From Salinadaptatus halalkaliphilus (lineage in GTDB: Archaea; Halobacteriota; Halobacteria; Halobacteriales; Natrialbaceae), in assembly GCF_006543045.1 (NCBI RefSeq), contig NZ_RBZW01000076.1, positions 56,820 to 120,819 on the forward strand: DNA of 64,000 bases, read 5' to 3'. Below the pieces are notes generated by a model that was not told where the DNA came from, did not search any database, and worked only from the letters and a program-made list of their open reading frames with translations. The translations under genes and the position numbers were made by a program. Positions 1 through 8,375 of the stretch are shown one piece after another. The first letter of the stretch is position 1, and every line of letters starts with the position of its first letter.

Positions 1-1749
1 ATCATCGAAGTCGGTCTCGGACGTATCGAACGAGCCGGCAGTCTCCTCGAACGAGTCATCGAAGTCGGTCTCCAAGCTGTCGGCAGCCGCCGCTTCGTCG
101 GAGACAGCCCTTTCGAACTCGACTGTGTCGTCCGGCTCGTCGAACCCAACAGCGGTCGATTCCGGATCGAGACCAGTCTCGCTCGTCTCGGGAGGATCGT
201 CGGCCCCGTCCTCGTCCGGTCGGACCGACACATCGTCCGTCTCACCCACCGTCGTCGTCTCGTCAAGGGCGGTCTCATCGGCGGCCGAGTCATCGTCCGA
301 CGCCTCGAGTCCGTCCGTCGTGTCGAGCCCGTCAGTTTCGGGCGTCTCGAACGTGTCGTCCTCCCAGGCGTCGGTCTGTGGTCCAGTAGAATCGTCGGCC
401 GACCGCGTCGAATTGGTCGTCTCAGAAGCTGTCTGCGGTGATTCGGCCGCCGGTTCCCCAGCGATGGAGTCGTCGGTTTCCGACGGTGGCTCGGTTGTCG
501 GCTCCGTCGCAAACCCGTCGGCAGCATCCGACGCCGGGTCGTCGTCGTCCTCGAACTCCTCGCCCAACAGGTCGTTCATACCGACTTCCTCTTCGTCGAA
601 CTCGTCGAACTCGAGTTCGTCGAGTTCCTCCTGAAGTTCTTCGAAGCCGACGGGATCGACCTCGTCTTTCAGTTCGTCGAAGACGGCACCAGCGTCGTCG
701 ACATCGTCGACATCGTCGTCGCTGGTCGACCCACTCGAGGTCGTGTCGGCGGTCGTCTCGGGCGACTGTTCGGTCGATGGAGTGCCCGGTTCGAGATCGG
801 GATCGGCGACATCTGCCGACTCGAAGAGGTCGTCGAAGGAGCCGGCATCACCCATCTCCTCGAAAACCTCGAGGTCATCGTCGTTTTCGACTTCTTTGAC
901 TTTCTCTTCGAGGTCGTCGAACTCCTCGAACTCGTCGAGCAGGTCGTCGACCTCGAGATCCTGGGCTTCGGCCTCACTGAGCGTGCTCGCCTGTGGTGAA
1001 GCGTCTGGCTGTGTCGTCGCCGCCTCGAGTCGATCGGTGATATCGACGAGTTCGAAGTCGGCGATGACATCGATCGGCTCGAGTGCGGCTCCGATCGCAG
1101 TTTCGCCGACTGCGCTGCCAAAGACGGCGTCGAGTTGCCCGTCGTACTCGCCGTCGACGATCCGTTGGCGTGGCGGATCGGTGCCGACGAGATCGAACGC
1201 ATCGCTCAGGGCCTCGAGGACGAGCGTCCCGTTTGTCGGCTCAGCCGTCTCGTCTTCGGAGACGGCAAAGCGAGCAAGGTAAGCGTCGTGATCGTCGTCA
1301 GCCGGCGGGTCGATGCGGGAGACGAACGAATCGATCGCGGCTGCCGAGGGTGGCTCGACGGACGTGACAGGCGAGTCGTGCTCGAGTTCCGCACGGATCG
1401 TCCGAATCGTCGGCGATGGATCGGTCCGGATCTCGCCGGTGGCCTCGATCTCGGAGACCATCTCCTCGAGTTCGTCGACGCCGTCGAAAACGACATCCAT
1501 CAGGTCCGAAGAGACCTCGAGGCGACCGCTGCGGATGGCATCCAGGAGGTCTTCGATCGCGTGTGCGAGATCGCCCGCCGACTCGAAGCCGGCGGCTCCG
1601 GCGTTCCCTTTGAGCGTATGTGCGGTACGGAAGATGTTCCGCATCGCCTCCTTGTCGTCTGGATCGCGCTCGAGTGCAAGCAGTTCGTTGTTGAGTCGCG
1701 TGATCCGTTCGGTACTCTCGTCGACGAATTCACTCCAGCGGTCACTCAT
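1..1749 (-). CDS. cheA: Chemotaxis histidine kinase CheA (N-terminal part, gene runs off the left edge)
   Basis: Autokinase that passes phosphate from ATP to CheY under control of transducers coupled by CheW. Only the first 583 codons are present and the frame stays open to the window edge. Residues 1-105 form the HPt domain with phospho-accepting His44 in TAHTLKGNAGAAGF. Residues about 150-235 (with AVFGSAVGETAIGAAL) resemble a P2 CheY-docking domain. Residues about 245-583 are a low-complexity linker rich in Asp, Glu, Ser and Thr. The dimerisation, kinase and CheW-like domains must lie outside the window. The ATG at 1749 overlaps the cheB stop at 1744-1742, so the two genes are probably translationally coupled. 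Confidence 0.93.
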   Translation of the reverse strand, partial: MSDRWSEFVDESTERITRLNNELLALERDPDDKEAMRNIFRTAHTLKGNAGAAGFESAGDLAHAIEDLLDAIRSGRLEVSSDLMDVVFDGVDELEEMVSEIEATGEIRTDPSPTIRTIRAELEHDSPVTSVEPPSAAAIDSFVSRIDPPADDDHDAYLARFAVSEDETAEPTNGTLVLEALSDAFDLVGTDPPRQRIVDGEYDGQLDAVFGSAVGETAIGAALEPIDVIADFELVDITDRLEAATTQPDASPQASTLSEAEAQDLEVDDLLDEFEEFDDLEEKVKEVENDDDLEVFEEMGDAGSFDDLFESADVADPDLEPGTPSTEQSPETTADTTSSGSTSDDDVDDVDDAGAVFDELKDEVDPVGFEELQEELDELEFDEFDEEEVGMNDLLGEEFEDDDDPASDAADGFATEPTTEPPSETDDSIAGEPAAESPQTASETTNSTRSADDSTGPQTDAWEDDTFETPETDGLDTTDGLEASDDDSAADETALDETTTVGETDDVSVRPDEDGADDPPETSETGLDPESTAVGFDEPDDTVEFERAVSDEAAAADSLETDFDDSFEETAGSFDTSETDFDD

Positions 1750-2950
1750 CGATCTCACCTGCCATCGCGTCGATGATCGTCTCAACGAGAGCGTCCGGCG
1801 GGACGATATCGTCGACACAACCGGTTTCGATCGCTTTCGCGGGAATCCCAAAGACCGAGCTCGTTGCCTCGTTTTGAGCGATTGTGTAGCCCCCAGCAGC
1901 CTTGATAGCCTGGATACCAGCGACGCCGTCTCGACCCATTCCACTCAGGACGACCCCACAGAGCGGGCCATCGATCGCCCCAGCGACCTGTGTCATCGTC
2001 ACGTCGATCGACGGTGTCGGTCGCCGTCCGTCCTCCTCGAGCAGCGCCACGCGTCGATGCCCATCCGAGTCGATCTCGATACCGAGATGGCTGTTGCCCG
2101 GCGCGACGAACGCGGTTTCCGGTCGGAGTCGGTCACCATCCGTTGGCTCGATGACGTCGTACTCGCTGACGGCGTCGAGTCGGGCGGCAAACCGCGGGGT
2201 AAACGCTTCGGGCATGTGTTGGGCGACCAGTACGGTCGCCTCGAGTGCGGCCGGCAACGTTGCGAACAGTCGTTCGATCAACGACGGGCCGCCGGTGGAT
2301 GCGCCCACGACGATCGTTGGGCTGTCGACAGGGGAGTGCTCACGCGTCGTCGACGGCGCTGACACCGGGCTCGATCGCTGCTCGGGCGCAGTAGCGTGCG
2401 TCGGCGTCGGCTCGACGGGAGAGCGGTCCGCCCGGTCCGGCGTCGTATTCGCACTCGAGCGTGTTACACAGCCTCTCGCGTCGTCCGCAAGCGCCCGTTG
2501 AGGGGCCGCTCGGCTCGTTCCAAGCGACCGGGCCGTCGCGGCGGTGTGTGCAACGGCGAGCGTCGCGACGTCCATCGCGGCCAACTCGTCGACGGTCTCG
2601 ACCAGTTCGGTGCCGAACGCTTCCGTCTCGTCGTCCGACGGTGTCGCCAGTACGTCGACGGCGTCGTGCGTTGCAACGTCGACCGTCCGTGCTCGGTCTG
2701 CAGTCTCGTCGGGACCGACGACGAGCGTCGGGGTCGGCGACGTCGCAAGCAGTCGTTGGGCTATCTCGAGTCCGTCGGCGAGTTGGTCCGTGACGGCGAT
2801 CGTGACGACATCCGGTCCTGTCGACTCGAGGTGTGTGTGTGGATCGTCGTCGAGGCGGGTGGTCACGACATCGTAGTCACCCGTGGCGAGTGCGTTGCCG
2901 ATGACGGATCGCAACCGGGGCGAGTCGTCGACAACGAGTACTCGCGTCAT
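1742..2950 (-). CDS. cheB: CheB protein-glutamate methylesterase with degenerate receiver domain
   Basis: Removes methyl groups from transducer glutamates during adaptation; 402 aa. The C-terminal methylesterase domain keeps the catalytic triad: Ser218 in GASTGG, His245 in VAQHMP and Asp341 in GMGRDGV. The N-terminal receiver fold keeps the acidic pair Asp8-Asp9, but the phospho-acceptor position in PDVVTIAV is Ala52, and the usual conserved Lys is Thr103 (VLATPS). Phosphorylation at the canonical site is therefore impossible. The start is ATG at 2950, which overlaps the cheY stop (ATGA). An upstream ATG at 3073 would sit inside cheY and is rejected. A long Pro/Thr/Ser linker separates the domains. 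Confidence 0.93.
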   Translation of the reverse strand: MTRVLVVDDSPRLRSVIGNALATGDYDVVTTRLDDDPHTHLESTGPDVVTIAVTDQLADGLEIAQRLLATSPTPTLVVGPDETADRARTVDVATHDAVDVLATPSDDETEAFGTELVETVDELAAMDVATLAVAHTAATARSLGTSRAAPQRALADDARGCVTRSSANTTPDRADRSPVEPTPTHATAPEQRSSPVSAPSTTREHSPVDSPTIVVGASTGGPSLIERLFATLPAALEATVLVAQHMPEAFTPRFAARLDAVSEYDVIEPTDGDRLRPETAFVAPGNSHLGIEIDSDGHRRVALLEEDGRRPTPSIDVTMTQVAGAIDGPLCGVVLSGMGRDGVAGIQAIKAAGGYTIAQNEATSSVFGIPAKAIETGCVDDIVPPDALVETIIDAMAGEIDE

Positions 2951-3309
2951 ACCACGGCAACGTCCGCCAAGGCCTTTCTGACGCTTGGCTCTTCGAACGG
3001 TTTCGTCACGTAGCCGTCGGCGCCGGCTTTGACTGCGAGTTTCATCTTTTCGCGCTGGCCGACGCTCGTACACATGATGACGCGAGCGTTCGAATCGATC
3101 TTCTTAATCGCGGCGGTCGCTTTGATTCCGTTACACTTCGGCATCACGATGTCCATCATGACGACGTCAGGATCGCGCTCTTTGTACAGTTTCACCGCCT
3201 CGGCACCGTTTGTCGCCTCTCCGATGATGCGGTAATCCTGCTCGAGGATTTGGCGCAGTAAATTCCGCATAAAATGAGAGTCGTCCACGATGAGAACCCC
3301 TGTCGACAT
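2947..3309 (-). CDS. cheY: Chemotaxis response regulator CheY
   Basis: Single-domain receiver of 120 aa that carries the CheA phosphate signal to the archaellum motor. All canonical residues are visible: acidic pocket Asp9-Asp10, phospho-acceptor Asp53 (VVMMDIVMP), Thr81 and Lys103 in GYVTKP. It is the first gene of a leftward cheY-cheB-cheA run joined by ATGA-type overlaps. A TATA-like TTTATAG lies about 40 bases upstream, with two GTTATCA-containing palindromic sites around it. Confidence 0.96.
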   Translation of the reverse strand: MSTGVLIVDDSHFMRNLLRQILEQDYRIIGEATNGAEAVKLYKERDPDVVMMDIVMPKCNGIKATAAIKKIDSNARVIMCTSVGQREKMKLAVKAGADGYVTKPFEEPSVRKALADVAVV

Positions 3310-3345
3310 TCAGTTGTACACCGCTCGATGATAACAGTAGCGCTA

Positions 3346-3352
3346 CTATAAA
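3346..3352 (-). promoter_or_regulatory. TATA-like box of the cheY-cheB-cheA operon
   Basis: On the minus strand this reads TTTATAG. With the usual archaeal spacing of about 25 bases it places the transcript start near 3322, giving cheY a short leader. Confidence 0.55.
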
Positions 3353-3362
3353 TGCTGTCTCT

Positions 3363-3384
3363 CGGTTATCATCCGTGATAACCG
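3363..3384. promoter_or_regulatory. Perfect inverted repeat upstream of cheY, candidate operator
   Basis: CGGTTATCA, a 4-base spacer (TCCG) and TGATAACCG form a perfect 9-bp inverted repeat just upstream of the cheY TATA box. A further GTTATCA on the minus strand sits at 3334-3328, near the expected transcript start. A 12-bp palindrome AGTAGCGCTACT (3336-3347) lies between them. Inference: these are regulator sites for the che operon. Confidence 0.45.
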
Positions 3385-3610
3385 GATACGACGGGGCAAG
3401 CGTGCCGATATCCGCTTCTACCGAGTGCCAAGAGACGTTGAACGAAGCCAGTCCATCCGTTGGTCGAATTCGGTCGGCGGTCGGTACCGATTTGACGTCT
3501 CCGACACCGTTCGGTCGCTCGCTGGCACCGCGACACTCGAGTGGCCGCTCGTCGGGCGATGAAACTGGAACGTATCGCAGGCACACCGGAAATCGTTACA
3601 ACAGACCGCC
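3385..3610. other. Non-coding stretch between cheY and cheW
   Basis: No reading frame here shows family features or convincing haloarchaeal protein composition. Apart from the cheY promoter and inverted repeats at its left side, nothing recognisable was found. Confidence 0.4.
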
Positions 3611-4270
3611 TCACGACTGTTCGCGTGTCACGAGGTGATTTGCCGCAGCTAACAGCGCATCGATATCGAGGAAGGGAACGACCTCGAAGACGACCGTCCG
3701 AGTGGGTTCGTCCGTCGGCAGTGACCCATCGCCGACCGAATCCGAAACCGGCCGGTCGGTGTCTCGAGTACGGCGCTCGCGCTCGAGGAGTGCGGTCACT
3801 AACGGATGCTCGAGTGGTTGGGCAGAGATCGACCGATCGGTCAGGTCGGACGCCGTCAGGACGTTGCTCTCGGGGACGGTATCGACGGTGAGAACGTCGT
3901 CGACCCGCAACGCCGCCGACTGATCGTCGTCTGGCGAATCGAACAAGAGCAACTGTTCGCGACCGGATCGGCTCTCGGCGGTCGGAAAGTACACCGTCGG
4001 GTCGATTACGGCCGTAACCGCTCCGCGAAGGTCCGTGACACCGTCGATCGCGTCCGGCGTCCGTGGCACTCGCGTAACCGTTTCGGGGACGTCGGTGATC
4101 GAGGTGACATCGTCGACCGGTACCGCGAGTCGATGCTCGCCGACGCCGAACAGGACGAACCGAACGCGATCTTCGTCCTCGGCATCCTGGTCGGTGTCGC
4201 TCCGCTCTCGACGCTCGGTAGCGGGGTCGATATCGATTCCGAGGAGCTTCTCGGGAAGGTCCGGAGCCAT
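3611..4270 (-). CDS. cheW: CheW-like chemotaxis coupling protein
   Basis: Scaffold that links transducers to CheA; 219 aa, longer than minimal CheW (about 150 aa). An acidic N-terminal extension (residues 1-33) precedes the CheW fold, seen from VRFVLFGVGEHRLAVPVDDV onward with the LRGAVTAVID core. A polar insert (ERERRTRDTDRPVSDS) interrupts the C-terminal half before the final strand TVVFEVVPFLDID. It lies upstream of cheY in the same direction but across 300 non-coding bases, so it is probably transcribed separately from its own TATA box at 4299-4310. Confidence 0.88.
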   Translation of the reverse strand: MAPDLPEKLLGIDIDPATERRERSDTDQDAEDEDRVRFVLFGVGEHRLAVPVDDVTSITDVPETVTRVPRTPDAIDGVTDLRGAVTAVIDPTVYFPTAESRSGREQLLLFDSPDDDQSAALRVDDVLTVDTVPESNVLTASDLTDRSISAQPLEHPLVTALLERERRTRDTDRPVSDSVGDGSLPTDEPTRTVVFEVVPFLDIDALLAAANHLVTREQS

Positions 4271-4298
4271 CGTTCCTGTTTGTCTCTCACAGCCCGCT

Positions 4299-4310
4299 GA
4301 TAAAAATATT
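4299..4310 (-). promoter_or_regulatory. TATA box of the cheW gene
   Basis: An A/T-only stretch (minus strand AATATTTTTATC) lies 29-40 bases before the ATG at 4270, consistent with a leaderless transcript. Confidence 0.5.
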
Positions 4311-4383
4311 GACGACGACCGTCAGCGACGAATCACCGTCGTGAATCATGATAGTTCGCTGAATTCTTTTAGGATTATTCACA

Positions 4384-4393
4384 ATATTTATTT
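4384..4393 (+). promoter_or_regulatory. TATA box of the second cheW-like gene
   Basis: The AT-rich run around ATATTTATTT ends about 27 bases upstream of the ATG at 4420, so the transcript is probably leaderless. It is divergent from the cheW promoter. Confidence 0.5.
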
Positions 4394-4419
4394 TCCACCG
4401 ACTACCCCGAACGTAGACG

Positions 4420-4875
4420 ATGGCCCCCGAGCCCGACCGTGACGAATCCGACGCCGATCGACTAACTGTCCTGTTGTTTACGCTCGGCGAAAACCGGTAC
4501 TGTGTCCGTCTCGAGGCGGTCAATTCAGTCGTCGGCGTGACCGATACCGGGCCCCTCGAGGACGCACCCGATCCGTGGAACGCCGGGACGGTGACTGTAG
4601 CGGATGGTCGCGTCCGAATCGTCGATCTCCCCCGGGTGTTTACCCCCGCGAGTGCCACACTCGAGCGCGTCGACGAGCCGGCGTTGCTCGTCCTTCGACG
4701 GACGGTCGAAGAGAATGTGGCCTACGGCTGGCTCGTCGACAACGTTGGTATCACGGCGACGATCAACGCGACCGACCTCGAGGCCCCCCGGACGAGCGCA
4801 CGGCTCGTTCGCGGTCGGTTCGAACGCGATGGGGCCGATGTCGTCCTCCTCGATGAGGAGGCGATCCACGGGTAA
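4420..4875 (+). CDS. cheW: Second CheW-like coupling protein
   Basis: A 151-aa protein with a CheW fold: LTVLLFTLGENRYCVRLEAV for the first strands, GTVTVADGRVRIVDLPRVF for the core, and VRGRFERDGADVVLLDEEAI at the end. It is close to minimal CheW length and only distantly like its divergent neighbour, so the two probably serve different transducer sets. A diverged, transducer-specific or regulatory role is possible. It is divergently transcribed from the 219-aa cheW gene across a 149-base shared promoter region. Confidence 0.8.
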   Translation: MAPEPDRDESDADRLTVLLFTLGENRYCVRLEAVNSVVGVTDTGPLEDAPDPWNAGTVTVADGRVRIVDLPRVFTPASATLERVDEPALLVLRRTVEENVAYGWLVDNVGITATINATDLEAPRTSARLVRGRFERDGADVVLLDEEAIHG

Positions 4876-4905
4876 CGGCGATCGAACGCATCGGCGAGTT
4901 CACAG

Positions 4906-5679
4906 TTACTTGCGTCCGGGGGGCGGGTCGCGATCGGACTCGTCGTCGATCTCGACATCGAGGCCGAGCTCTTCGCGCTGTTCCCGGAGTCGTTTCATCT
5001 GGTGGTAGGAGTAGGCCAGACCCGCACCACCGAGTACCGCGACAACGCCGATCAGGCCGAGAAACAGCGGAATATCTCGAGTCTGGTAGTACCGAAGCGA
5101 GATGGTGCTATCGACCGACTCCCAGTGGAGGTGTTCGCGGTCGTCGACGATTTCGCGTTCGGCCCCACCCGGGTTGGCGCTACCAAACAGGAAGTTCGAC
5201 GTTCGGTAGCCCTCGGGAAGCACGACATCGTAGGAACCGTGGATGTAGGCGGGCAACTGGAAGGTGCGACTGCCGGCGTCGCCCGAGAACGCAAGCGTGC
5301 CGTTGCCGTCCGGAACCCGAACTTCGGTGCTCGAACGACTCTGGTCGATATCCAGTTCCGAGCCGGTAACTACCGTCCCGTTTGGATACCAGTAGCGGAC
5401 GCTGTGGACATCCAATGGCGTCTCGCGGTAGATGTTCGACCGATACAGCGACAGTTCGTCGGTCTCGTTCAAGTCGTAGACCGCTCGAAACTCGTCGTTA
5501 GTGATGAGACCGGCGTCTTCGATGTCGATCACGACATCGGCCTCGTGATCCCGGAGATCGTCGTACTCCTGCTCGCGGTCGAGTTCCTCGTCGGAGATGC
5601 CCCCGAAGATCATCGAACAGCCGGCTAGACTGACGAGGAGGACGACCGCGATCGAGGCGAGGACGAGCCGGCGGTTCAT
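4906..5679 (-). CDS. Haloarchaeal membrane lipoprotein (DUF5803-like)
   Basis: Predicted lipid-anchored envelope protein, 257 aa. The N-terminus MNRRLVLASIAVVLLVSLAGC is a signal peptide ending in a lipobox with Cys21. A second hydrophobic segment (PLFLGLIGVVAVLGGAGLAY) lies near residues 207-227, followed by a charged cytoplasmic-type tail. ATG 5679 is chosen because it gives the signal peptide at the very N-terminus and follows the upstream stop by one base (TGATATG); ATG 5694 is an alternative. It is the last gene of the TFE-DUF2110 operon. The DUF5803 name is from memory of haloarchaeal genomes; the function is unknown. Confidence 0.75.
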   Translation of the reverse strand: MNRRLVLASIAVVLLVSLAGCSMIFGGISDEELDREQEYDDLRDHEADVVIDIEDAGLITNDEFRAVYDLNETDELSLYRSNIYRETPLDVHSVRYWYPNGTVVTGSELDIDQSRSSTEVRVPDGNGTLAFSGDAGSRTFQLPAYIHGSYDVVLPEGYRTSNFLFGSANPGGAEREIVDDREHLHWESVDSTISLRYYQTRDIPLFLGLIGVVAVLGGAGLAYSYHQMKRLREQREELGLDVEIDDESDRDPPPGRK

Positions 5680-5680
5680 A

Positions 5681-6367
5681 TCAGGGAACGACACAGCGCA
5701 GTTCGGCTGGGAGGTACTCGCCGACGCTTGCGAGCAACCCCGGCGGATCGGTGTCGTCGGTGCAGATGACGCTCTGTTCTAGCAGTCCGAGCCGTTCGAC
5801 GGTGACGTAATCCTGTGCATGGCCCGCTCGGTTGAGCGTCGCACGGACCTCCGCCCGCGTGGCGCTGTTGACGTTGAGCCGACCGTCGCCCCGCGTCCAG
5901 TCGTAGAGGCGATCGCGCTCGTCGTCGGCGAGGCGAGGGGGTTGGCCGTCGGCAGCGTCAGGATCGCCGGCGACGAACGCGAGCGGGACGTGTTGGACGA
6001 GCCCGTAGCGTTCGCGGATCTGTTCGGCGGAGCCGGGACCGAGGCCGAGCTCGTCGGTCGTGATGCGGACCGACTGGCCGGCGTCGAGGACGATCCCGTC
6101 TTCGTCCCAGGACTCGAGGGTGCCGACGTAGCGTTCGCCGGCCTCGAGGTCGTCGGAAATCGCGCCAAATTCCTCCCGAAGGACGTTTTCGGCGACGGTC
6201 GCGTCCTCGCCCTCGAGCGTGACCTCGGGGAAGTCGTCGTCGCGGATCTCGAGATCGAACGCGACGGCGAGATCGCCGATCTCGTTGTCGATCAGCGATC
6301 GAAGCGAGTCGGTCGCGCGCTGGCGGGCGTCGCCGTCGACGTAGAGTTTCGTTGCGAGTGTGACCAT
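5681..6367 (-). CDS. DUF2110 family protein
   Basis: Conserved archaeal protein of unknown function, 228 aa. It begins MVTLATKLYVDGDARQRATD and has a central segment (ERYVGTLESWDEDGIVLDAG) that resembles an RNA-binding-type beta barrel, followed by a helical NVNSATRAEVRATLNRAG region. It overlaps the TFE stop by one base (TAATG), so the genes are co-translated. Constant linkage to TFE in haloarchaea suggests a role in transcription or RNA metabolism; that is inference. Confidence 0.8.
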   Translation of the reverse strand: MVTLATKLYVDGDARQRATDSLRSLIDNEIGDLAVAFDLEIRDDDFPEVTLEGEDATVAENVLREEFGAISDDLEAGERYVGTLESWDEDGIVLDAGQSVRITTDELGLGPGSAEQIRERYGLVQHVPLAFVAGDPDAADGQPPRLADDERDRLYDWTRGDGRLNVNSATRAEVRATLNRAGHAQDYVTVERLGLLEQSVICTDDTDPPGLLASVGEYLPAELRCVVP

Positions 6368-6891
6368 TAGGCGCCTGCGTCGATGTTCAGTTCGTCCTCG
6401 AGGGCGTCGAGGCGGTCGTCCATCGCGTTGACGAGTCGGTCGTTATCCATCGAGTCGAGCGGCGAGCCACATTCTGGACACTCGAAGCCGAAGTCCATCG
6501 CCTCGCCGAACTCGAAGCGAATCGAGCAGATCTCACAGAGGTAGAACTCGTGGTTTCGCTCGTACTCGCGGCGGTCCTCGAGGGCGTCGTGGAGGCGGTG
6601 CATCTCCGATTCCAAGTTCTCCGGGATGTTGTCGTACTCGAACGTCCAGAGGTAGGTAAGCCAGCCCGAATCCTCGTCGCGCAGCCGTCGGTAGCTGGCC
6701 AGGTCGTTCTCGTACAGGATAAACAGCGCGCGGCGAACGTCGTTCAACTCGAGGTCCAGCTCCTCGGCAAGTTCCTCGTCGGTCACTTCGCCGTCCGGGG
6801 GTGCCGCCGCGACGGGCATCCCCTTCGGACCGACGAGCTCGTGTAGGTACTTCTGGATAACCGGATCCTCGAGGAGGTCCTCAAAAGCCAT
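6367..6891 (-). CDS. tfe: Archaeal transcription initiation factor TFE
   Basis: Homologue of the TFIIE alpha subunit, which stabilises open complexes of archaeal RNA polymerase; 174 aa. Residues 1-80 form the winged-helix domain (FEDLLEDPVIQKYLHELVGP and following), then a helical linker, then a zinc ribbon with CEIC and CPEC pairs (residues about 118-142). The start MAFEDLL at 6891 is preferred over ATG 6918 because family members begin here. It leads an operon with DUF2110 and the lipoprotein gene. Confidence 0.95.
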   Translation of the reverse strand: MAFEDLLEDPVIQKYLHELVGPKGMPVAAAPPDGEVTDEELAEELDLELNDVRRALFILYENDLASYRRLRDEDSGWLTYLWTFEYDNIPENLESEMHRLHDALEDRREYERNHEFYLCEICSIRFEFGEAMDFGFECPECGSPLDSMDNDRLVNAMDDRLDALEDELNIDAGA

Positions 6892-7034
6892 TATCGCTGT
6901 GTAACGCCGTCTGGCCATTAAGTCTTGTCAACTCCCGTGTTGACGATGGTCGAAGTGAGGACCGCGGATGGGGCGTGGGTAGTCCGGCTGGCAAAGAGCA
7001 ACATTCACGGGCGTCCACGCCAGTTGCCGTGGTA

Positions 7035-8027
7035 ATGCAAACGGACGCCGACGGATTGAATCGGGACGGACGATCTCTCTCTGCGATTCAGCGCCTCGAG
7101 TTCGAGATGCCGTGGCCGCCGGACTACGCGGCCGCCTACGTCCTCGACGGCCCGGAGCCGGTGTTGATCGACGCCGGAACCACCGAAGCGACGGCGGAAT
7201 CGACGCTGCTGGATGGCCTCGACGCGATCGGCTATACGCCCTCGGACATCGAGCACGTTCTCGTTACCCACGTACACAGCGACCATATCGGGCTGGTGGC
7301 GCTCCTGCGCGAGGCGGGCTCGGAGATCCACGCACCACGAGCGGCGCTCGATCGGCTCGCGACCGACCCCGAGACGCTCCGTCGTGGCGTCGCCGAGACG
7401 GCGCGATCGGCCGGCTACCGCGGCGACGAACTCGAGGCCGTCGTCGAGTCGGAACTCGAGTCGTTTCGGCGGGACCGCCGGCTGCTCGATCCGTCGCTAA
7501 CGCGACCGATCGACCCCTCGGAACCGCTTACGATCGGCGATCGGGAGTTCACGCCGTTCGAGACGCCGGGCCACGAGATTCATCACCTGTGTCTCGAGGT
7601 CGACGTCGATGGGACGCGGGTGCTGTTCTCGGGCGATACGCTCATCGAGCCGTTCCGGGCCGGCGCCTTCGATGTCGGCATCGACCGCGGTGCCTACGAC
7701 GCCGTCGCGGACTACTACCTGTCGATGGACCGGCTGACCGAGACGACGGCGACGCGAGTCTACCCCGGCCACGGTCCCGTCTTCGAGGAGCCACACGATG
7801 TCGTCGAGACGACCCGCGAGCGGCTCGACGAGCTCCTCGCCGAGACGCTCGCCGCGCTCAGATCCATTGAGCCCGCGACGCCGCTTGCGGTCGCCGAAAA
7901 CCGCGTGGGCGAGCTCCGCTCGAGCGCCCCGCTGCTCGATACGCTCGGCGCGCTCGGGACGCTCACCGACCGGGGAACGGTGACCTACGATGTTGCCGAC
8001 GGCGTGCGACGGTATCGATCGAGCTGA
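7035..8027 (+). CDS. Metallo-beta-lactamase fold hydrolase
   Basis: Predicted binuclear-metal hydrolase, 330 aa from ATG 7035. Metal ligands are visible as THVHSDHIG (HxHxDH), a downstream His in TPGHEIHH, Asp in FSGDTL and His in YPGHGP. The C-terminal quarter (TRERLDELLAETLAALRSIE and beyond) is a helical/winged-helix extension of the type seen in LACTB2-like and hydroxyacylglutathione hydrolase-like MBL proteins. The start is chosen because residues upstream of MQTDADG are not protein-like; ATG 7107 (MPWPPDYA) is possible. The substrate cannot be told from sequence. Confidence 0.85.
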   Translation: MQTDADGLNRDGRSLSAIQRLEFEMPWPPDYAAAYVLDGPEPVLIDAGTTEATAESTLLDGLDAIGYTPSDIEHVLVTHVHSDHIGLVALLREAGSEIHAPRAALDRLATDPETLRRGVAETARSAGYRGDELEAVVESELESFRRDRRLLDPSLTRPIDPSEPLTIGDREFTPFETPGHEIHHLCLEVDVDGTRVLFSGDTLIEPFRAGAFDVGIDRGAYDAVADYYLSMDRLTETTATRVYPGHGPVFEEPHDVVETTRERLDELLAETLAALRSIEPATPLAVAENRVGELRSSAPLLDTLGALGTLTDRGTVTYDVADGVRRYRSS

Positions 8028-8114
8028 TTGGTCGTCATCGAGTCCGGTGTCGTTCGTTGCCGGTGGTCGTTGACCTCGTTCGAGCAGTCACCGGTACACT
8101 GGTACGACGATCTA

Positions 8115-8375
8115 TCACTGAGTCTCGGACTCCGCCTGTTCGACCTCCCACTCGATCGTTACGGAAATTTCCTCGCGATCCCCGCCCAGCATCGGCGAGC
8201 GTTCCTCGATCTCGATGGCGTACTCGAGGACGGTTGCGGGCGACAGCGACAGGAGCTTGTTGCCGACCTGTACCTCTGCCGGGTCGTCGCCGTGGAGTTC
8301 GTGAGCGATTTCCTGCAAGCGGTTCGCTACTTCTTCGCGCGACAGATCCTCGCCGTGAGTCGTCGTGTCGCTCAT
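8115..8375 (-). CDS. Amphi-Trp domain protein
   Basis: Small acidic protein of 86 aa. It begins MSDTTTHGEDLSREEVANRL, then a helix (QEIAHELHGDD) and alternating beta strands ending EISVTIEWEVEQAE, the pattern of the amphi-Trp domain family. No enzymatic role is known. The start at 8375 is preferred to the longer reading from 8480, whose extra 35 residues are basic and look like non-coding translation. Divergent from the gene at 8520. Confidence 0.75.
   Translation of the reverse strand: MSDTTTHGEDLSREEVANRLQEIAHELHGDDPAEVQVGNKLLSLSPATVLEYAIEIEERSPMLGGDREEISVTIEWEVEQAESETQ

Noticed and set aside
125-634. Serine-rich plus-strand frame at the left edge
   Set aside because: Antisense shadow of the acidic cheA linker; Asp/Glu codons read backwards give Ser/Val.
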